A stretch of DNA of 64,000 nt from positions 1-64,000 of the forward strand of contig SGPM01000055.1 of NCBI GenBank assembly GCA_004802725.1. The letters are read 5' to 3'. Below, piece after piece: positions 22,501 through 34,301 of this stretch. Numbering within the stretch: position 1 is the stretch's first letter; each line of letters begins with the position of its first letter. The translations under genes were made by a program, and so were the position numbers. The notes under the pieces are model-generated. The model saw only the letters and a list, made by a program, of their open reading frames with translations, made no database searches and had not been told where the DNA came from. This DNA comes from Antrodiella citrinella (lineage: Eukaryota; Basidiomycota; Agaricomycetes; Polyporales; Steccherinaceae).

Positions 22501-24101
22501 AACGGCGTCCATGATTGGCGCAATATTCCGATACGTATCCAGGACCTCGACGTGATTGCCTTTGTTCCTAATAATGATACCCTTCGGTTTTCTATTATCG
22601 ATAGGGCCTTCGTCGTCGTCGTCACCGTCTGGATTTGACAGAGAAAGAACAGCAGCGACTCCGGATGGAATAGGTAGAGTGTCGCCTGACGAGGTTCCCA
22701 CAATCTCTTGATGAATGCGCAAGAGCTGCGAGGGTCCGAGGTGCGACCCCACGAACACAACCTGGTTTGAGAGGTAGGCAAGAGAGGTTGATGGTGAGGT
22801 CTGGCGGAAAGGTGAGCGTGAGTCGGCAATAGTGATCAGAAATCTCACCTCCCCGATAGGTAAAAGAGCGAGCCTAGGGGTACCATCCAGTACTAACAAT
22901 GCCATACGACCATATTTATCACCTAAGAGGAACTTTCTTTCCTTGACATCTATTGTTGTCGACCTGGTCGGCAAGTCATATATAGCCATCCTGAGAAGGA
23001 GAAAGTACTCACGACATGACTTCGCTCCAAGGCCATCGGACGTAGCATCTTGGTTTCAACTTCCTTGACTCCCTCTCCTTCTCCTTCTCTTTTGATTTCT
23101 CTACCTCTGCCTCTGTGGTACTCGACTTCTTCTTATCCAATCGTCGCTTCTTCCCTTTCCGGACAGCTTGCGCATCGGGAGGCGCAACCTCGTAGAAAAG
23201 TATCTTCCTCCCTCCAACAACCAGTACGCCACCTGGACATTCTCTGTCTTCGCTCTTGTCTTCGTCGGACGCAGACAGTGGGAAAGAAGGTACTGGGACG
23301 AGGATTGGGGCGAGATCTACGAACGGGAAGATCGCAGGCGATAGCACAGTACTCGGCAGGATCTGGGAAATGTCTGGGGACAGTTCCTGCGACTCAATGT
23401 TGAGATCTCTGGATATCATTTGCATTCGTTGCAGGTAGTCCACGTGAGCTATTGCAAGACTGTATTGATCTTGTGCGGTGTGCAAGAACGCCAGTGTCAG
23501 AAGGTTAAGCTCGGGCAGGCTGTATGATCCAGGATTAAACAGTCTCTGAATGTACAATAGTGGAGTAGACTCACGTTACATCAAATTCCTCCTCTACTAC
23601 GCCTTCCCCGAACACGAGAATCCTCAGTTTACCCGCGTAACAACTAACGACAGCAATACGACCTGTGGGATCAACGACCACATCATTACAGAACTCTGCA
23701 TGACGCGCAATGCGGTCATGTAGAGACGTAGAACTCGCGTCTACCAATCGAGATACGCCGTTCTCTTTCTCATATGCCAGTACAATGATTCGGGGATCTG
23801 GATGGTCCGTCATAACCAAGATATTGTTACATTGTCCAGATGCTCGCTGGAATATATGTTAGACTACAACGTAACGACATTGAAAGCACCTCACCTTTAC
23901 AGGTACGGCACGAATCGTGAGCACCCGGCCCCATATCTCTAGGTCGCATTCCTGCCGCAGCCCTTCCCCAGTGATTGCAGATACCTCGATTCTGTTGGTC
24001 TTTGCAACGACCAGATGCCCGAACTCCGTGTCGGGTGTGAGGATGCATGTGAGGGAGCTAGTCACCGACGAGGGTGAGTGGAATGTAGTAACAAGCTTCA
24101 T
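19582..24101 (-). CDS. DDB1: Damage-specific DNA-binding protein 1 (CUL4 adaptor)
   Basis: Fifteen exons give 1265 residues: 24101-23895, 23846-23575, 23519-23013, 22963-22849, 22800-22474, 22421-22276, 22225-21797, 21746-21266, 21216-21097, 21039-20889, 20827-20547, 20495-20241, 20184-20076, 20017-19819, 19780-19582. The order of landmarks is that of DDB1: LVVAKTNRIEVSAITGEGLR at the start, VVFVGSHLGPSQLLRI, an APIMDAVLAD and QIVTCSGG pair, then a BPC half with LGQPEPKLGGLMVF and a C-terminal FGFLDGDFLESFL. DDB1 is a triple beta-propeller that links substrate receptors to CUL4 ubiquitin ligase. A Lys/Glu-rich insertion sits near residue 300. The last intron is uncertain: 38 bases as given (19781-19818), or 83 bases with a donor nearer 19830. 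CPSF160 and RSE1 share the fold but match less well. Confidence 0.88.
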
Positions 24102-24352
24102 GAGCTTTTGAAATCTAGCTGCGGCACAGCGGGATGGGGATGGTGCACAATTGGCAGTGGGTTCAAAAGATTCGCAGCCTGTCCGTGTCAACAGAGAGAG
24201 GAGAATTGAACGTTGAACGGTTGAAACTTGGGTGCGGACAGGGTACGGAAGCTATCGACTACTCTCACTATTTGCTTGCTAATAGTACACACCGGCAACC
24301 CGGGCCGATCACACTCATACATACGGTGAGCCTGAGCTCGACCAGTTCCGAG

Positions 24353-26031
24353 TCACTCTTCGAGCTGTGGTATCTCCAACCCAGCGGCCTTCGCAGCGCG
24401 GATTGTATTGTTCGCCTGCGATGTCGTGAGCTTCAAGTCTGCAGCTCATCAGTAGAATAAAGACCCCGAACCTGCTTGATCATAGGTGCATCTATCATTT
24501 CTTCTCCCCCGCCTTCCAGGGCAAGACCGATAGCACCTCGTTCATTTGCGTGGGCATGCTTCATGTGATGAACAATTCGTGCCGCGCGAGCTATCTCTGT
24601 ATGTGTAATTATCTCAGCCTGGAATAATAGTTCTATTCAATAAAATCTCGGACCTTTCGCGGTCGGGACAAAGGTAGATTGAATGATATCCACTTGCGCA
24701 GGGTGTATTGCTTGCTGCGTGTTTCTGGCGTTCAGTCTGCTGTGTAGGTTATCACATGTGTAGGTATTACCTTTCCAGTGTAACCAATCCCGCGTCCGTC
24801 TTGACATTCGTCCTCCAAATATTCCGGATCCCTAAAGTTGATACATACCTGGGGACATTGTCAAGCGTGTCAACTGCGCGCGACCGAAATAATGAAATCC
24901 GTACCATGTCAATTGCCTGTAGACCAAATGCTCTCGCGGTAATCGATATTTGAGAACGTGTGTAGAGGAGTTCCCTCCTTGAAAAGGAACGAATAATAGA
25001 CGAGTCTGCACAATCTGTGACAGACAAAATTAAAGCCCAATATTCCGTTGCGATTATACGGTAGAATTGACTTACAATCTTCAGCAGCAAACTGGCAGGA
25101 AGTATCAAGTCAATATCTTCAGACGAAAAGCTGTCAAAATGATCATACCAGGAGCGCGGACAAATTTCCTCCCAAATCACAACCGTGCTCGGATTTCCAG
25201 CTCGCGATGCCGCAAACATTTATCAAGGACCTAGCACTCTCTATACTAGCCACCAATTGTATAGGTGTCTTGACTTCACTCATTGACCCCTCTGACTGTC
25301 TGTACTCGTAAATCTTCCTCGAGACATGGTGTAAATCATGCGGTGAGTGTATCTTCGGTAGAACGAACGTTGTGATGATCGGCAACCGGAGCTGTAGGTC
25401 CAAGTGTCATGTTTCGTACACATAGGAACACACATTGGTGTTGCTAATGGGTTTATTGAGCTTACTGCAGCGGCGATGTCATCATCAAAGAACGGAGTAT
25501 CCAGCGAGTTAAGACGAATGGCAATTCGCCGTGCGTCAGGTAATTTTGACGCGTCCTTAGTCTGGTCGGGTTCAATTTGTCTCTCAGAACCTGCAATTCG
25601 AACAACTCCGAAGTAAAAGTACTCACACCCAGGAAGTCAACAAGACGACTTCGAGCATTAGTCTTGTGCTCTAGAGACGGCGGAACGCTGTCCTCCAGGT
25701 CATATATGATGACATCAGATGCAGTTGTCAGAGATTTCTCCAGCATACGACTCGACGATGCTGGCACTGAATACATAATACAAGAATGTGAATCGGTAAG
25801 GATGCGAATGTTTGATGTACAATGCTCACCATATAAATAAGACCGCTTCAAGGAGCTTTCATGGTCAGTGTCACCAGCAAGGACCGTAGTATACGTCCGC
25901 AGGCTAGTAGTACTGTCCGTCGACCTGAGTGATGTACCGTTCCAGCGACGCAGCTTGAGCAAGGTAGCTCTGCTAGCCAGTTGAGATTGTCGAACACATG
26001 CCGACGACAGTTTGAAACCGATTTGAGACAT
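24353..26031 (-). CDS. Mitochondrial citrate lyase beta-like (HpcH/HpaI) lyase
   Basis: Ten exons (26031-25830, 25766-25627, 25561-25466, 25391-25149, 25091-25076, 25014-24905, 24848-24771, 24714-24654, 24596-24472, 24415-24353) give 377 residues. The N-terminus is basic and Ser/Thr-rich, as a mitochondrial presequence would be. Family blocks follow: RSYLYVPASSSRMLEKSL, DVIIYDLEDSVPPS with the metal-binding acidic pair, ARRIAIRLNSLDTPF, LLFAAEDYCADSSIIRS, GYTGKQAIHPAQVDIIQ, and a GAIGLALEGGGEEMIDAPM tail. Human CLYBL is a citramalyl-CoA lyase; the same class of reaction is inferred. Exon 5 is a 16-base microexon encoding FAAED plus one base. It is supported because the phase and the motif both require it. 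Confidence 0.87.
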
Positions 26032-26285
26032 GTTTCGAGTCTGGGGTCACAACGTCCAACTCAGTCACAGTGCCGCGCGCAACAAGGTGTGGCACGCCCA
26101 GGTGAACTTAAACGTTCTTCACCACGATAATCATATATTGCCGAAGCTCATCCGTAATATTCCGCTCGGAGTCGTCCGACCACCTCGTGCAACAGTACAA
26201 CTTCCCATCTCATATTCACAGACCATTGATATAGCACAAAGAACTGTATATATACAAAGGTCATGCATCATGAATGCAGAGATGA

Positions 26286-29019
26286 TCATGACCTCCCGAT
26301 CTGTCCAGTCCAATCGAACTTAGAGTACGACCTCTGATAGTCCGTTACCCGCTTTCGATTGAGGTGAGGATCAACCCGCCTCGGACGTCTCCATTGACGC
26401 GGCTCTAGTTCAAGTACGTTACCGACAATCTCACCAGCGAAATACCTATGTCATGGTGTAAGTACCTAGAACTACCTTATATGGACCAAAACGTACCTGG
26501 GGAAGTCACCTCCACCCTTGTCTCCATCGTTCATAGCGGCTTCTTCATCGTCTCCAGCCTTATCAGAGCCTTCAATGACGTGTCCATACCCCTTCTCACC
26601 TTTGTAATCGAACTGCACCATAAAGTAAGGAAGGTTGGGGACCATTGCTCTCCGGAAACCACCTGGTCGGGCAGCGAAATCTATCAATTTCTTGTGCTGG
26701 GACCATTCGGCTTCGGACATAAGAATAGATTCCTATATTTCAGATGAGACCAGATCCACGAGAATTCATTTGGAAGTATACCTTGAAATATGCTGGTATG
26801 TCGTCAAAATGTTCCCAAGGCAAAGGTACACATTCAATGACTGTATGTTTCTGTGCTTTGAGAGAGATCACAGTCTCGTAAAATATGACACCCTTGTCAT
26901 CTTCAGCGAACATCCTCATCAACGACTTCATGAAATTCTACGGTAGCAAAGTCAAATCAGCGCAATCTCACTTCACTTCGACGTTGCAAAACTCCACATA
27001 CCCGGACTTCATCCCACACATCATCATCGCCCTCCAGCATTGTCAAATGATGTTGTATGGGGACAATGAGACTGTGTCCAGGTACAAGTTCCTCCTGTGT
27101 GGTGCACGACAGGTAGACCCTTGTCCCCATTGCAATCATCGGGGCGTTGGGTGGAGAGTCATCTTCGCCAAAACAGAATGAGCATTCTGCCAACGCCTTC
27201 TGCGTCTTCTTGTAATCTATGCATCTGCTTCAGTATATGTTTGCAGAAACAACAACAGAAACGTGTGCACCATTGATCGCGAACTGGCGTTTCATACCAT
27301 CGCTTCGCATCTTTTGCCTTCCAAGTTTCTCTGCATTGTCGTCAATGTAATCCAAATCATTCTAAACGACCGGTATGAGTGTATCCGGCGGGAACGATGT
27401 ATGCAGGCGGACACACCTGAAATTTTCCGTCGGACAAAATCGCCTTCGCATATTGAGCATCCAAGTTCTTCTGGTCTGCCATACCGGCACCGAACCTTTC
27501 TTGTCGAAGCATTTCACCTAGACTAGTCGTATCATCATCTGCATTGTATCTGACAATCTCGCCCGTCTTCGGATCTCTTGTCTCGACCTACACGGATACT
27601 CAGATAGTGCCTTCACATTTATGGGATGGAGACGTACCTTCGGTTCTTTCTTCCGACGGTTTCCTGGCAAAGCTTCCTCTTCTTCTCTCCCTTGCCCCAC
27701 GTCGTACATTCGTCCGCGGGAGTCCAAGGTGGGAAGCACCTTGACTTCAACACCGCCCTGTTCTCCGCCTGAAGCTCTTTGCAGTTCGCGGTCATACTCC
27801 TCTTGAAGCTTGTCCGCATTCGATGTGCCTATCAACTTGGCTCGTAGAACCTTAGCCTGGAGTTTGTTCAATGATGACGGTGACAAAGGTCGCGTCGAAG
27901 AACTGTTTGCCTGGGAGACGTTCATCACTGTAGGGATGGGTGTGTGCACTGTAGTGTTGCCTTGAGAGGGCAGACGTAGAGAGTCAAAGCGAGGATTGAC
28001 AGCGGGACGGCTGGTAGGTATTGGCGATTTCGGAGTGCTTCCTCCCATGTCAGGTCGGCGGAATGAGGTACTCCTGCTTGCGCCGCTGCCCCCAACGTCT
28101 GTAAACACGAATCGCTTTTCGCCTGTGAAGTCGTTGTCTCGCCGTGAAGAACTTGACCCTCCACGTCGACCTTCGCGTTCATCCAGTATTTGGCGTTCCT
28201 GTTTAGCCTCTTCGAAAGCTTCCAGCGTCTCAAATCTGTCAATGGCTATTTCCTCGACCGATTTACCCTCGTCTTCCGCCGTCTCATAGACCCGACGCAA
28301 TTTCATCATTCTCCATTGTGAACCAGGACCTCCTGGCGTAGTTTTGCGTTCTGCAGGTGCTGAAGTCGATGCAGCAGGCATGGCACTAAGACCGGCGCTT
28401 TCTCGCAGTTCTGGATTGAGCTCGTGCGTACTGACTTTGGGCTGCGAGGTGAATGAATGTCAAGCGGACATGCCATGAACGTGCACCATACCTGTTCAAT
28501 AATACGAGGCGGTGGCTTCTTCCTGTGTTCTCTCCCGAGGCCAGAGAAGAAATCTGGCGACTCAGACATGTCTTCTCCAACAGGAACGACCTGTGCCGTT
28601 TGGGGTGCCAGCATCCAATCATCTCTCTTCAGAGACGTCTCGGACGCGACAGCTCGGGTAGAAAGAGCTCCTTCCCTTGAAGAGGAGGACGCATTGGAAG
28701 TCAAGTTCATATCTCCTGACGCAGGAATATTGGCAGCAACTGACTTGAGTCATGATTCAAAGTCAGGACCTCTGGTACGAATGATTATTGCGATACTCAC
28801 TTGCTCTCCATAGATATCAACATTCTGCTCTACCCACATATCTTCGTCTGGGTCATCGTCAACGACACGAGCCTGCCCCTTCTTGGACTTGTCCTTCTTG
28901 TGTTTGCGTTCCCCGCCCTCGTCATCTCTTCGCCGTTTCTTACTCTTGTGCGCGTGTTCATGAGCATGCTTATCATGCTGATGTTTGTGTTTTGAAGCTT
29001 TGTGTCCTTCGTCGCCCAT
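26286..29019 (-). CDS. CWF19: Pre-mRNA splicing factor CWF19 (CwfJ family)
   Basis: Nine exons (29019-28801, 28743-28492, 28441-27638, 27587-27417, 27361-27271, 27216-27002, 26937-26782, 26732-26497, 26445-26286) give 767 residues. The N-terminus is a His/Lys-rich charged tract (residues 1-55). The C-terminal third carries both CwfJ domains. The first has CSFCFGEDD near residue 500 and the HIT-like stretch EELVPGHSLIVPIQHH, then KHTVIECVPLPWEHFD. The second has SEAEWSQHKKLIDFAARPGG followed by a MVPNLPYFMVQFDYKGEKGY block and a tail ending FDWTGQIGRS. Cwf19 acts late in splicing, at intron-lariat turnover with the Dbr1 debranching enzyme. Between the tract and the domains lies a long Ser-rich linker. 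The gene is tandem with POL12. Confidence 0.9.
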
Positions 29020-29259
29020 GATGAGAGGTCGTAGGGAGAGTTGTGGTCGAAACTGTTAGTCGTAGCCTCGTAGGAGACAAGATGCTGACGTCACTCTATC
29101 CAGCCTGCAGTCAATAGGCGCCACCGATCACCGTGACTCAGTAAGGATTTCAATACTGAATCGTCCAGTCTCTGGAAGGTCGTCGGTCAAAGTACATATA
29201 TATCTCGTATAACATGATTACAAGTACACAACCATGAGAACGACATCTATTGAGGGCCA

Positions 29260-31493
29260 CTACGCTAATTTAGGTATCTCGACCTGTATCGCGGTTTCCG
29301 CGTCGTATCGCAACATAGCGTACGTCCCCTTGGTAAGGAAAGACGGGTTCACAAATGTAGTTCCATCCACATGCTGAAATGGACGGTCACAAAACTGGTA
29401 AGAATTCATAAGTTTGTAGCACACCTTCGAGAATTGCTTCAGTCGACTTGGTGAGATCAAGACTTCTGGTGCGTCTGAAGCTGACCGGGCGCATATGTTC
29501 AGCAATTCGGAATGTGTGATATCGAGGTTCACTTCATGAGCCATTTCCTGAGGTGCAGGAAATATCGGATAATAGCTGAACAGGCAATATTCAAGATCGA
29601 CCTACCTATGTCGATCGAAGTGCTCACCTGCGTTGTTCCAATAAATGCCGACAGAGGTTCGCCATAGGATCTGCAGCATGCGGTGCATCCAACGTCATAT
29701 CGACATCTGTAGTGACAGGCAAAGCTCTCTTGAAGAACTCTTCTTTACGAAGATGGAACAACACGTCTACACTAGAGACAGCAAATGTCACATCGTTGAG
29801 CTTGAACCGGGATGGATTTGGGACGCATCGAATTCGCTACAGTGCGGTGAGGATATTGAATACGACACTTATGTGAGTAGAGTAACAGACACTCACGGGA
29901 TCATTGAAGAGCTGAGCATCCAATGCTGCTTGCGGAAAGACGGCATGATCGCTGACGACGTCCTTGACACTGGGAACGAGAATGACCAGAGAACTTTCCT
30001 TGGAGTCCATGTAGTCTTGTAGCGGGTTAATAATAACATCCTTGAACATCTGTTCAGGACTAGTGTCAACTTCTCCTTGCTTGATCAAGGGGTGTGTGGC
30101 ATCAATGAAGGGTCCCACCTGAATATGGATCAACGACTGGTCAGCGCACTTTGGGATTGAAGCTCACGAGTACTACGATGTCCGGGGTCTCGTCTTTGAG
30201 TTTCGCGATCAGAGCTTGCCACGGCCTGAACTTCAAGTCAGAATCTGTGGTAAAGGGTCCACATGCTATGCACACAGAGAACGCAGTCTTCGCCGCATCT
30301 TCGTCTGCTTTAACGCGTGCGTTTGGGACAGGGAGCTGTAGTACCGAGACATCAGCTTCGACATGCAAACATGACGAACGCAAAACGCAGCCTTACCGAT
30401 AAAACTTCAGACACCATGAACCACCCTCCACCACCGTTCTTTCCCCTCAGAGCAACAATTGCACCCGGAAAAAGTCCGATACCTCCCGCACCTAGTCTAC
30501 CCCCTCGAATCTTCGCTGACGCGTCGAACTTGAATGGAACTCGCACTCCAGAACCCATCGCACGCGATGTCTCCAGGGCCAGCGAAGCTTCGTTCAATTT
30601 GACCGGCCCAGACGATGAGGAATCGTAGTCTAAAGTCACGCGTCCCACGACAATGATGTCTTCCTGGTGAAAAGCTAAGCACTCGAAGTTCAAGTATAAT
30701 GATGATGTGTCCTCACCTCCGTTGTGGCGGACGGGTCACCGAACTCTGGTATATCGTAATGTTCTTTGACTAACTGGGCCAACTCCTCTATCCGATCATC
30801 GAGCACTGTGAATTGGTACATCAGCTATGTTTTCGGAATAGCAGAGCGATGAAATTTCACCTTCACTTCGCTCTGAAACCTTCTCGTACATATACCTATC
30901 TATGAAACAAGATGAGACATCCATGCCTTTAGCGATACGCTTGCCAGTACTCACATTTGCGACTGCTACTTGATGATTCATCCAAAGTGAAGGTAACATT
31001 GCTCCTCGTGTTGACTGCAACTCTCTTCTTATCTTTATCGCTCCCACCGAATGGATTTCCAACGAATGAACTCGACGCCTGCTCCGTCTTGACTCTACCG
31101 GGCATCGCGAAACTTGCCGCAAACGTTCCACCACCAGACTTCATGAGTCCTTTCCTCAGAAGAGGCCCCATCTGAGCTCGCTTCTCATCGACCTTCTTCC
31201 TCCCCTCCTCCGTTTTCCGTTTGAGGTATTCTCGGAGCCCGTCCAGACTGGCCTTGTTCAGTATGTTTACACGCTGCTGTAAGCCAAAGCCCAAATTCAT
31301 GGCCTCCCAAGTGTAGAATAGATCTGCCGCGCTCCTGTTGTACATTTTACATAGTTTGACACCTGCGAGTGTTCAGTGAAATGTGAAGCGGGGGATGAGG
31401 TCAGGAAGACTTACACTCGGCTGCATCATCGTCATCTACTGCTTCACCGAAATGTGTTCTGATATCTTCAATACTTGCTTGTGAGGCTGCCAT
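29260..31493 (-). CDS. POL12: DNA polymerase alpha-primase subunit B
   Basis: Ten exons (31493-31415, 31362-30955, 30899-30861, 30805-30717, 30663-30397, 30335-30168, 30118-29897, 29836-29628, 29575-29425, 29373-29260) give 581 residues, close to the usual length of about 600. An N-terminal helical domain (residues 1-60) precedes a disordered linker. The OB and calcineurin-like parts follow, with GRVTLDYDSSSSGPVKLNEA, PDIVVLVGPFIDATHPLIK and LVILVPSVKDVVSDHAVFPQ. The C-terminus FVNPSFLTKGTYAMLRY is typical. The phosphodiesterase fold is catalytically dead in this family. The subunit tethers polymerase alpha-primase at origins. Two ACGCGT boxes lie 28 and 42 bases before the ATG. Confidence 0.92.
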
Positions 31494-31520
31494 TTGAGAC
31501 GCGAATGCCTTGAGTTGTGG

Positions 31521-31540
31521 ACGCGTTCAAGCAAACGCGT
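31521..31540. promoter_or_regulatory. Pair of MluI cell-cycle boxes upstream of POL12
   Basis: ACGCGT occurs at 31521-31526 and 31535-31540, with a related ACGCGA at 31499-31504, all just upstream of the POL12 ATG (31493). In yeasts, MBF binds ACGCGT and drives S-phase genes including those of polymerase alpha. The role here is inferred from position and motif. Confidence 0.6.
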
Positions 31541-32062
31541 CGGATGGTTACTGGTGACCACACGCTTCGTCACATCACGCGGTCACAACATGTACTAAAT
31601 CAAGTGCTTCATGTTCCATGATCATGTAGTCGTAAACCACGAGGTGCTGCATTGTGCGGAGCGTGCTTCATAATATCCAGGAAAACCGTATACTCCGCTA
31701 GATCTCTTGAGAGCAAGGGCGGATGTACTCTTTAAGATTGTAGATTGATTTGCTTCCGCTTACTACCGACGGGTTTGAAGTGCCACGGATCGATAAAACA
31801 CGACCAGAAAGCAGCCCTGGTGATTCTGCTACGAAATACAGTAACGTAGAATACGATACGAAGAAGATCACAAGCGGTCGCACGAGCCAGTCATTAATAG
31901 TAATACACGTAGGAGTCCTTCCTCCTACTAGTGTGAACGCAGGGTACTGCATACGACGGATGAACATGCTCAAGAGATAGAGTGATGACAGGTCTTGGCC
32001 CGTAGGAACACACCAGATGGAATATAATATCACAAATACAGCGCTGCAGGCCGCTTCCTTCC

Positions 32063-32678
32063 CTACTCCTCCTCCTCTTGTTCTTCCTCCTCCGCATCGA
32101 CCTCATCATCAACCGTCTCTGATGTCGATTGGTCCGTATCCGGTTCTGCGAGAGGGCTCTCTTTGACGGGGCTGGTGACATTCGTGGGCGAGACAGACAT
32201 GGAATGACCGTTGACGGGGGAGGAAGTAGCATGTGGGATGCTGAAGAGATGTCAAGATAATGAGCAGAAGACGGTCAATCAGAGATGGAGACACTTACTT
32301 CTCGGGATTGGGTATGGCAGTGCCGACGGTGTTCTGAGGGGCTTTACCCGCCTTAGACAACGCATAATCACCCGAATCGAAGTATTTACGATCCTGCAGG
32401 ATACCGTCATCAGCACGGTGAAGGAGCGCAATGACGGGCTCTTACCTTCTGCATTTTCGTTAAGACATTCTTGTGCGTCGGAAGCTTGCCATAGAGACGA
32501 AAGAGCTTCTGTTCCTCTTCGGACAATTTCTGTTGGACATCCCAGATAAAAGTCAGCACCAGTAGCATGGACACATAGAAGTAGCGCGTAGGAGACAGAT
32601 CTACGACGATGAAACGGCCAGAAGGCGTGATGAAGAACGTACGCTAATGTCGACCTTGTTCCGCATTGCCGGGAGCAT
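32063..32678 (-). CDS. Endosulfine (ENSA/ARPP-19/Igo1) PP2A inhibitor
   Basis: Four exons (32678-32643, 32529-32446, 32393-32299, 32240-32063) give 130 residues. The family signature FDSGDY is at residues 45-50 after a helical stretch (KLSEEEQKLFRLYGKLP), and Ser47 in it is the Greatwall/Rim15 phosphorylation site by homology. When phosphorylated, these proteins inhibit PP2A-B55, controlling mitotic entry in animals and quiescence in yeast. The last 40 residues are acidic, ending in a Glu run. The start at 32678 is the first ATG; a second, in-frame ATG follows four codons later. Confidence 0.9.
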
Positions 32679-33312
32679 GATGGGCTAGGATACTGCAGAG
32701 AGACGAGAACACGAAGACGCAGGGTGCGAGCACGGGGCTCTAGGGCGGGGAATCGGATGCGACGTGAGCAAGAGACAATGCAGGTGTTACTGGAAGGAGA
32801 GGAAATGTAAGGAAAGAAAGCAGCAGGTAAGGCGCTGTGGCTGCTCTGGAGCACATCCCGTCGGAGCTTCAATTTATGGGTGGGGCCGTCCGGTGCCGCT
32901 CCCCATCCCGCTCAGCGGCGACTGTCCTGCTGCTTTTGGCAATCGCGATACGCAACACGAGGTTCGGCCTCGTACGTCTCTAGATCCATATAGAAACGAG
33001 TGGATGCAATGTGTGGTCATTTGTCGTACACAATAATATGCAACATAGGAGTACACGGCACATGTATCAAATTAAGGGATCAAGAAGACTGCATAGGAAA
33101 GAAGAGGGAGAAGACGAGGCGCACTAAGTGTGAATCGCGGAAAAACGAGATACAACGGGGAAGATCCGGAGATAAGACATGGGCATAAACACTGAAGGTA
33201 GACACAACGAGGATCAGTCAGAGGAATACAGGTCCGCGACCTCGAACGTTCACTGGCTTCAAATCACCAGTAGTCCATAGATACGTCGCAGGAAGAGTCC
33301 AAGAGAAACGCA
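32679..33312. other. Intergenic, no gene seen
   Basis: This is upstream of the endosulfine gene and downstream of the acidic ORF. Overlapping short frames on both strands show no family likeness. I see no tRNA-like structure. Confidence 0.5.
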
Positions 33313-33864
33313 TCAATCTAGCCAAAGACAAATCCCAGTATCTTCGTCAGGGAGATGAGACCACATTGTCGCAGTATCGTCTAGTATCAGGTCCGCGTCT
33401 AGTCCGAGCATATCGTCTTGGAGTTCTTCGGCGTCACAGGAATCCGAGACCTTCGAGAACATGAGTACTGTCAGAAGTAGATCTGTAAGACATACCGTGG
33501 AGTCATCTTCATACAGGCTCAGTCCAGAGAAATCACCGCTTTCCTCGACGTCGTCCTGATCGTGCAATGTATAGTCCATCTCATCGTCTTCATCCACGCA
33601 GTACCAATCTTCGAGTGTATCGGCACCTAGCTCATCGTCCTCATCCGAGACACACAACCCTTGAGAACCAGTTCCCAGGATGGGACCTTCAAAGTTATCC
33701 TCGTCCTCTAGCTGCACGTCGGTTGATAAATCGGCGACAAGTAATTGCTCCGTATCCTCTTCGTCCAACAATATGCGACAGGGAGCGGGCTGTTCAGATG
33801 CCTTAGCAATGTTGTGAAAGTCGCCTTCGATCCCGTAAACATCCTCAGGCAGAGACAAAACAAC
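33313..33864 (-). CDS. Orphan highly acidic protein, 5' end unresolved
   Basis: The frame is open from about 33968 down to the TGA at 33313-33315, with no ATG in it, so the true start must lie in an upstream exon. A CAG just before 33864 could be the splice acceptor. The encoded 183 residues are extremely Asp/Glu-rich (LDEEDTEQLL, VSDEDDELGAD, CVDEDDEMDYTLHDQDD). A possible 45-base GT-AG intron (33495-33451) would remove 15 codons without a frame change. I recognise no family. It may be a real lineage-specific protein or only an acidic frame without function. Confidence 0.4.
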   Translation of the reverse strand, partial: VVLSLPEDVYGIEGDFHNIAKASEQPAPCRILLDEEDTEQLLVADLSTDVQLEDEDNFEGPILGTGSQGLCVSDEDDELGADTLEDWYCVDEDDEMDYTLHDQDDVEESGDFSGLSLYEDDSTVCLTDLLLTVLMFSKVSDSCDAEELQDDMLGLDADLILDDTATMWSHLPDEDTGICLWLD

Positions 33865-34301
33865 CTGACTGCCAAGATGAGCGACTGAGCAACGTTCCCA
33901 ACAAATGCAAAATCCCCACTTTGAAACGGCTAGGTCGGACTTTGAGTTTGAGCAGTCTCAGCATTGACACCTGGAGATTTCTCGAATCACTGATATCTTG
34001 ATCCTTTCTGTCCTCTGCGCTCTCGTCGTGAATTGAGAGATATTGGGCAACAGTAGAAGTCGAACACGCAATGTTCCGATTATGTGCTGTAAGTAGTCGC
34101 TAGATGTGATTTGGGTGAGTGAATGCTGCGACGAAGGAAAACCTGCATGGTTTTACGCGAAGAATTCGGCGACACTGCTTTTTAAAGTTCTGGTTCGCAG
34201 ATCGGGTTACTATGCTGAGTACGGCTTGCGAGAGGGGCTCGAATGAAGCAAGCTCCAAGTTAACTTTCTAGACGAGAATGAGTGATATATTTCACACACG
34301 T
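33865..34301. other. Intergenic, possible first exon of the acidic protein
   Basis: No confident coding exon is seen. The missing 5' end of the acidic protein and the 3' untranslated part of the next minus-strand gene should lie here. Confidence 0.4.
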
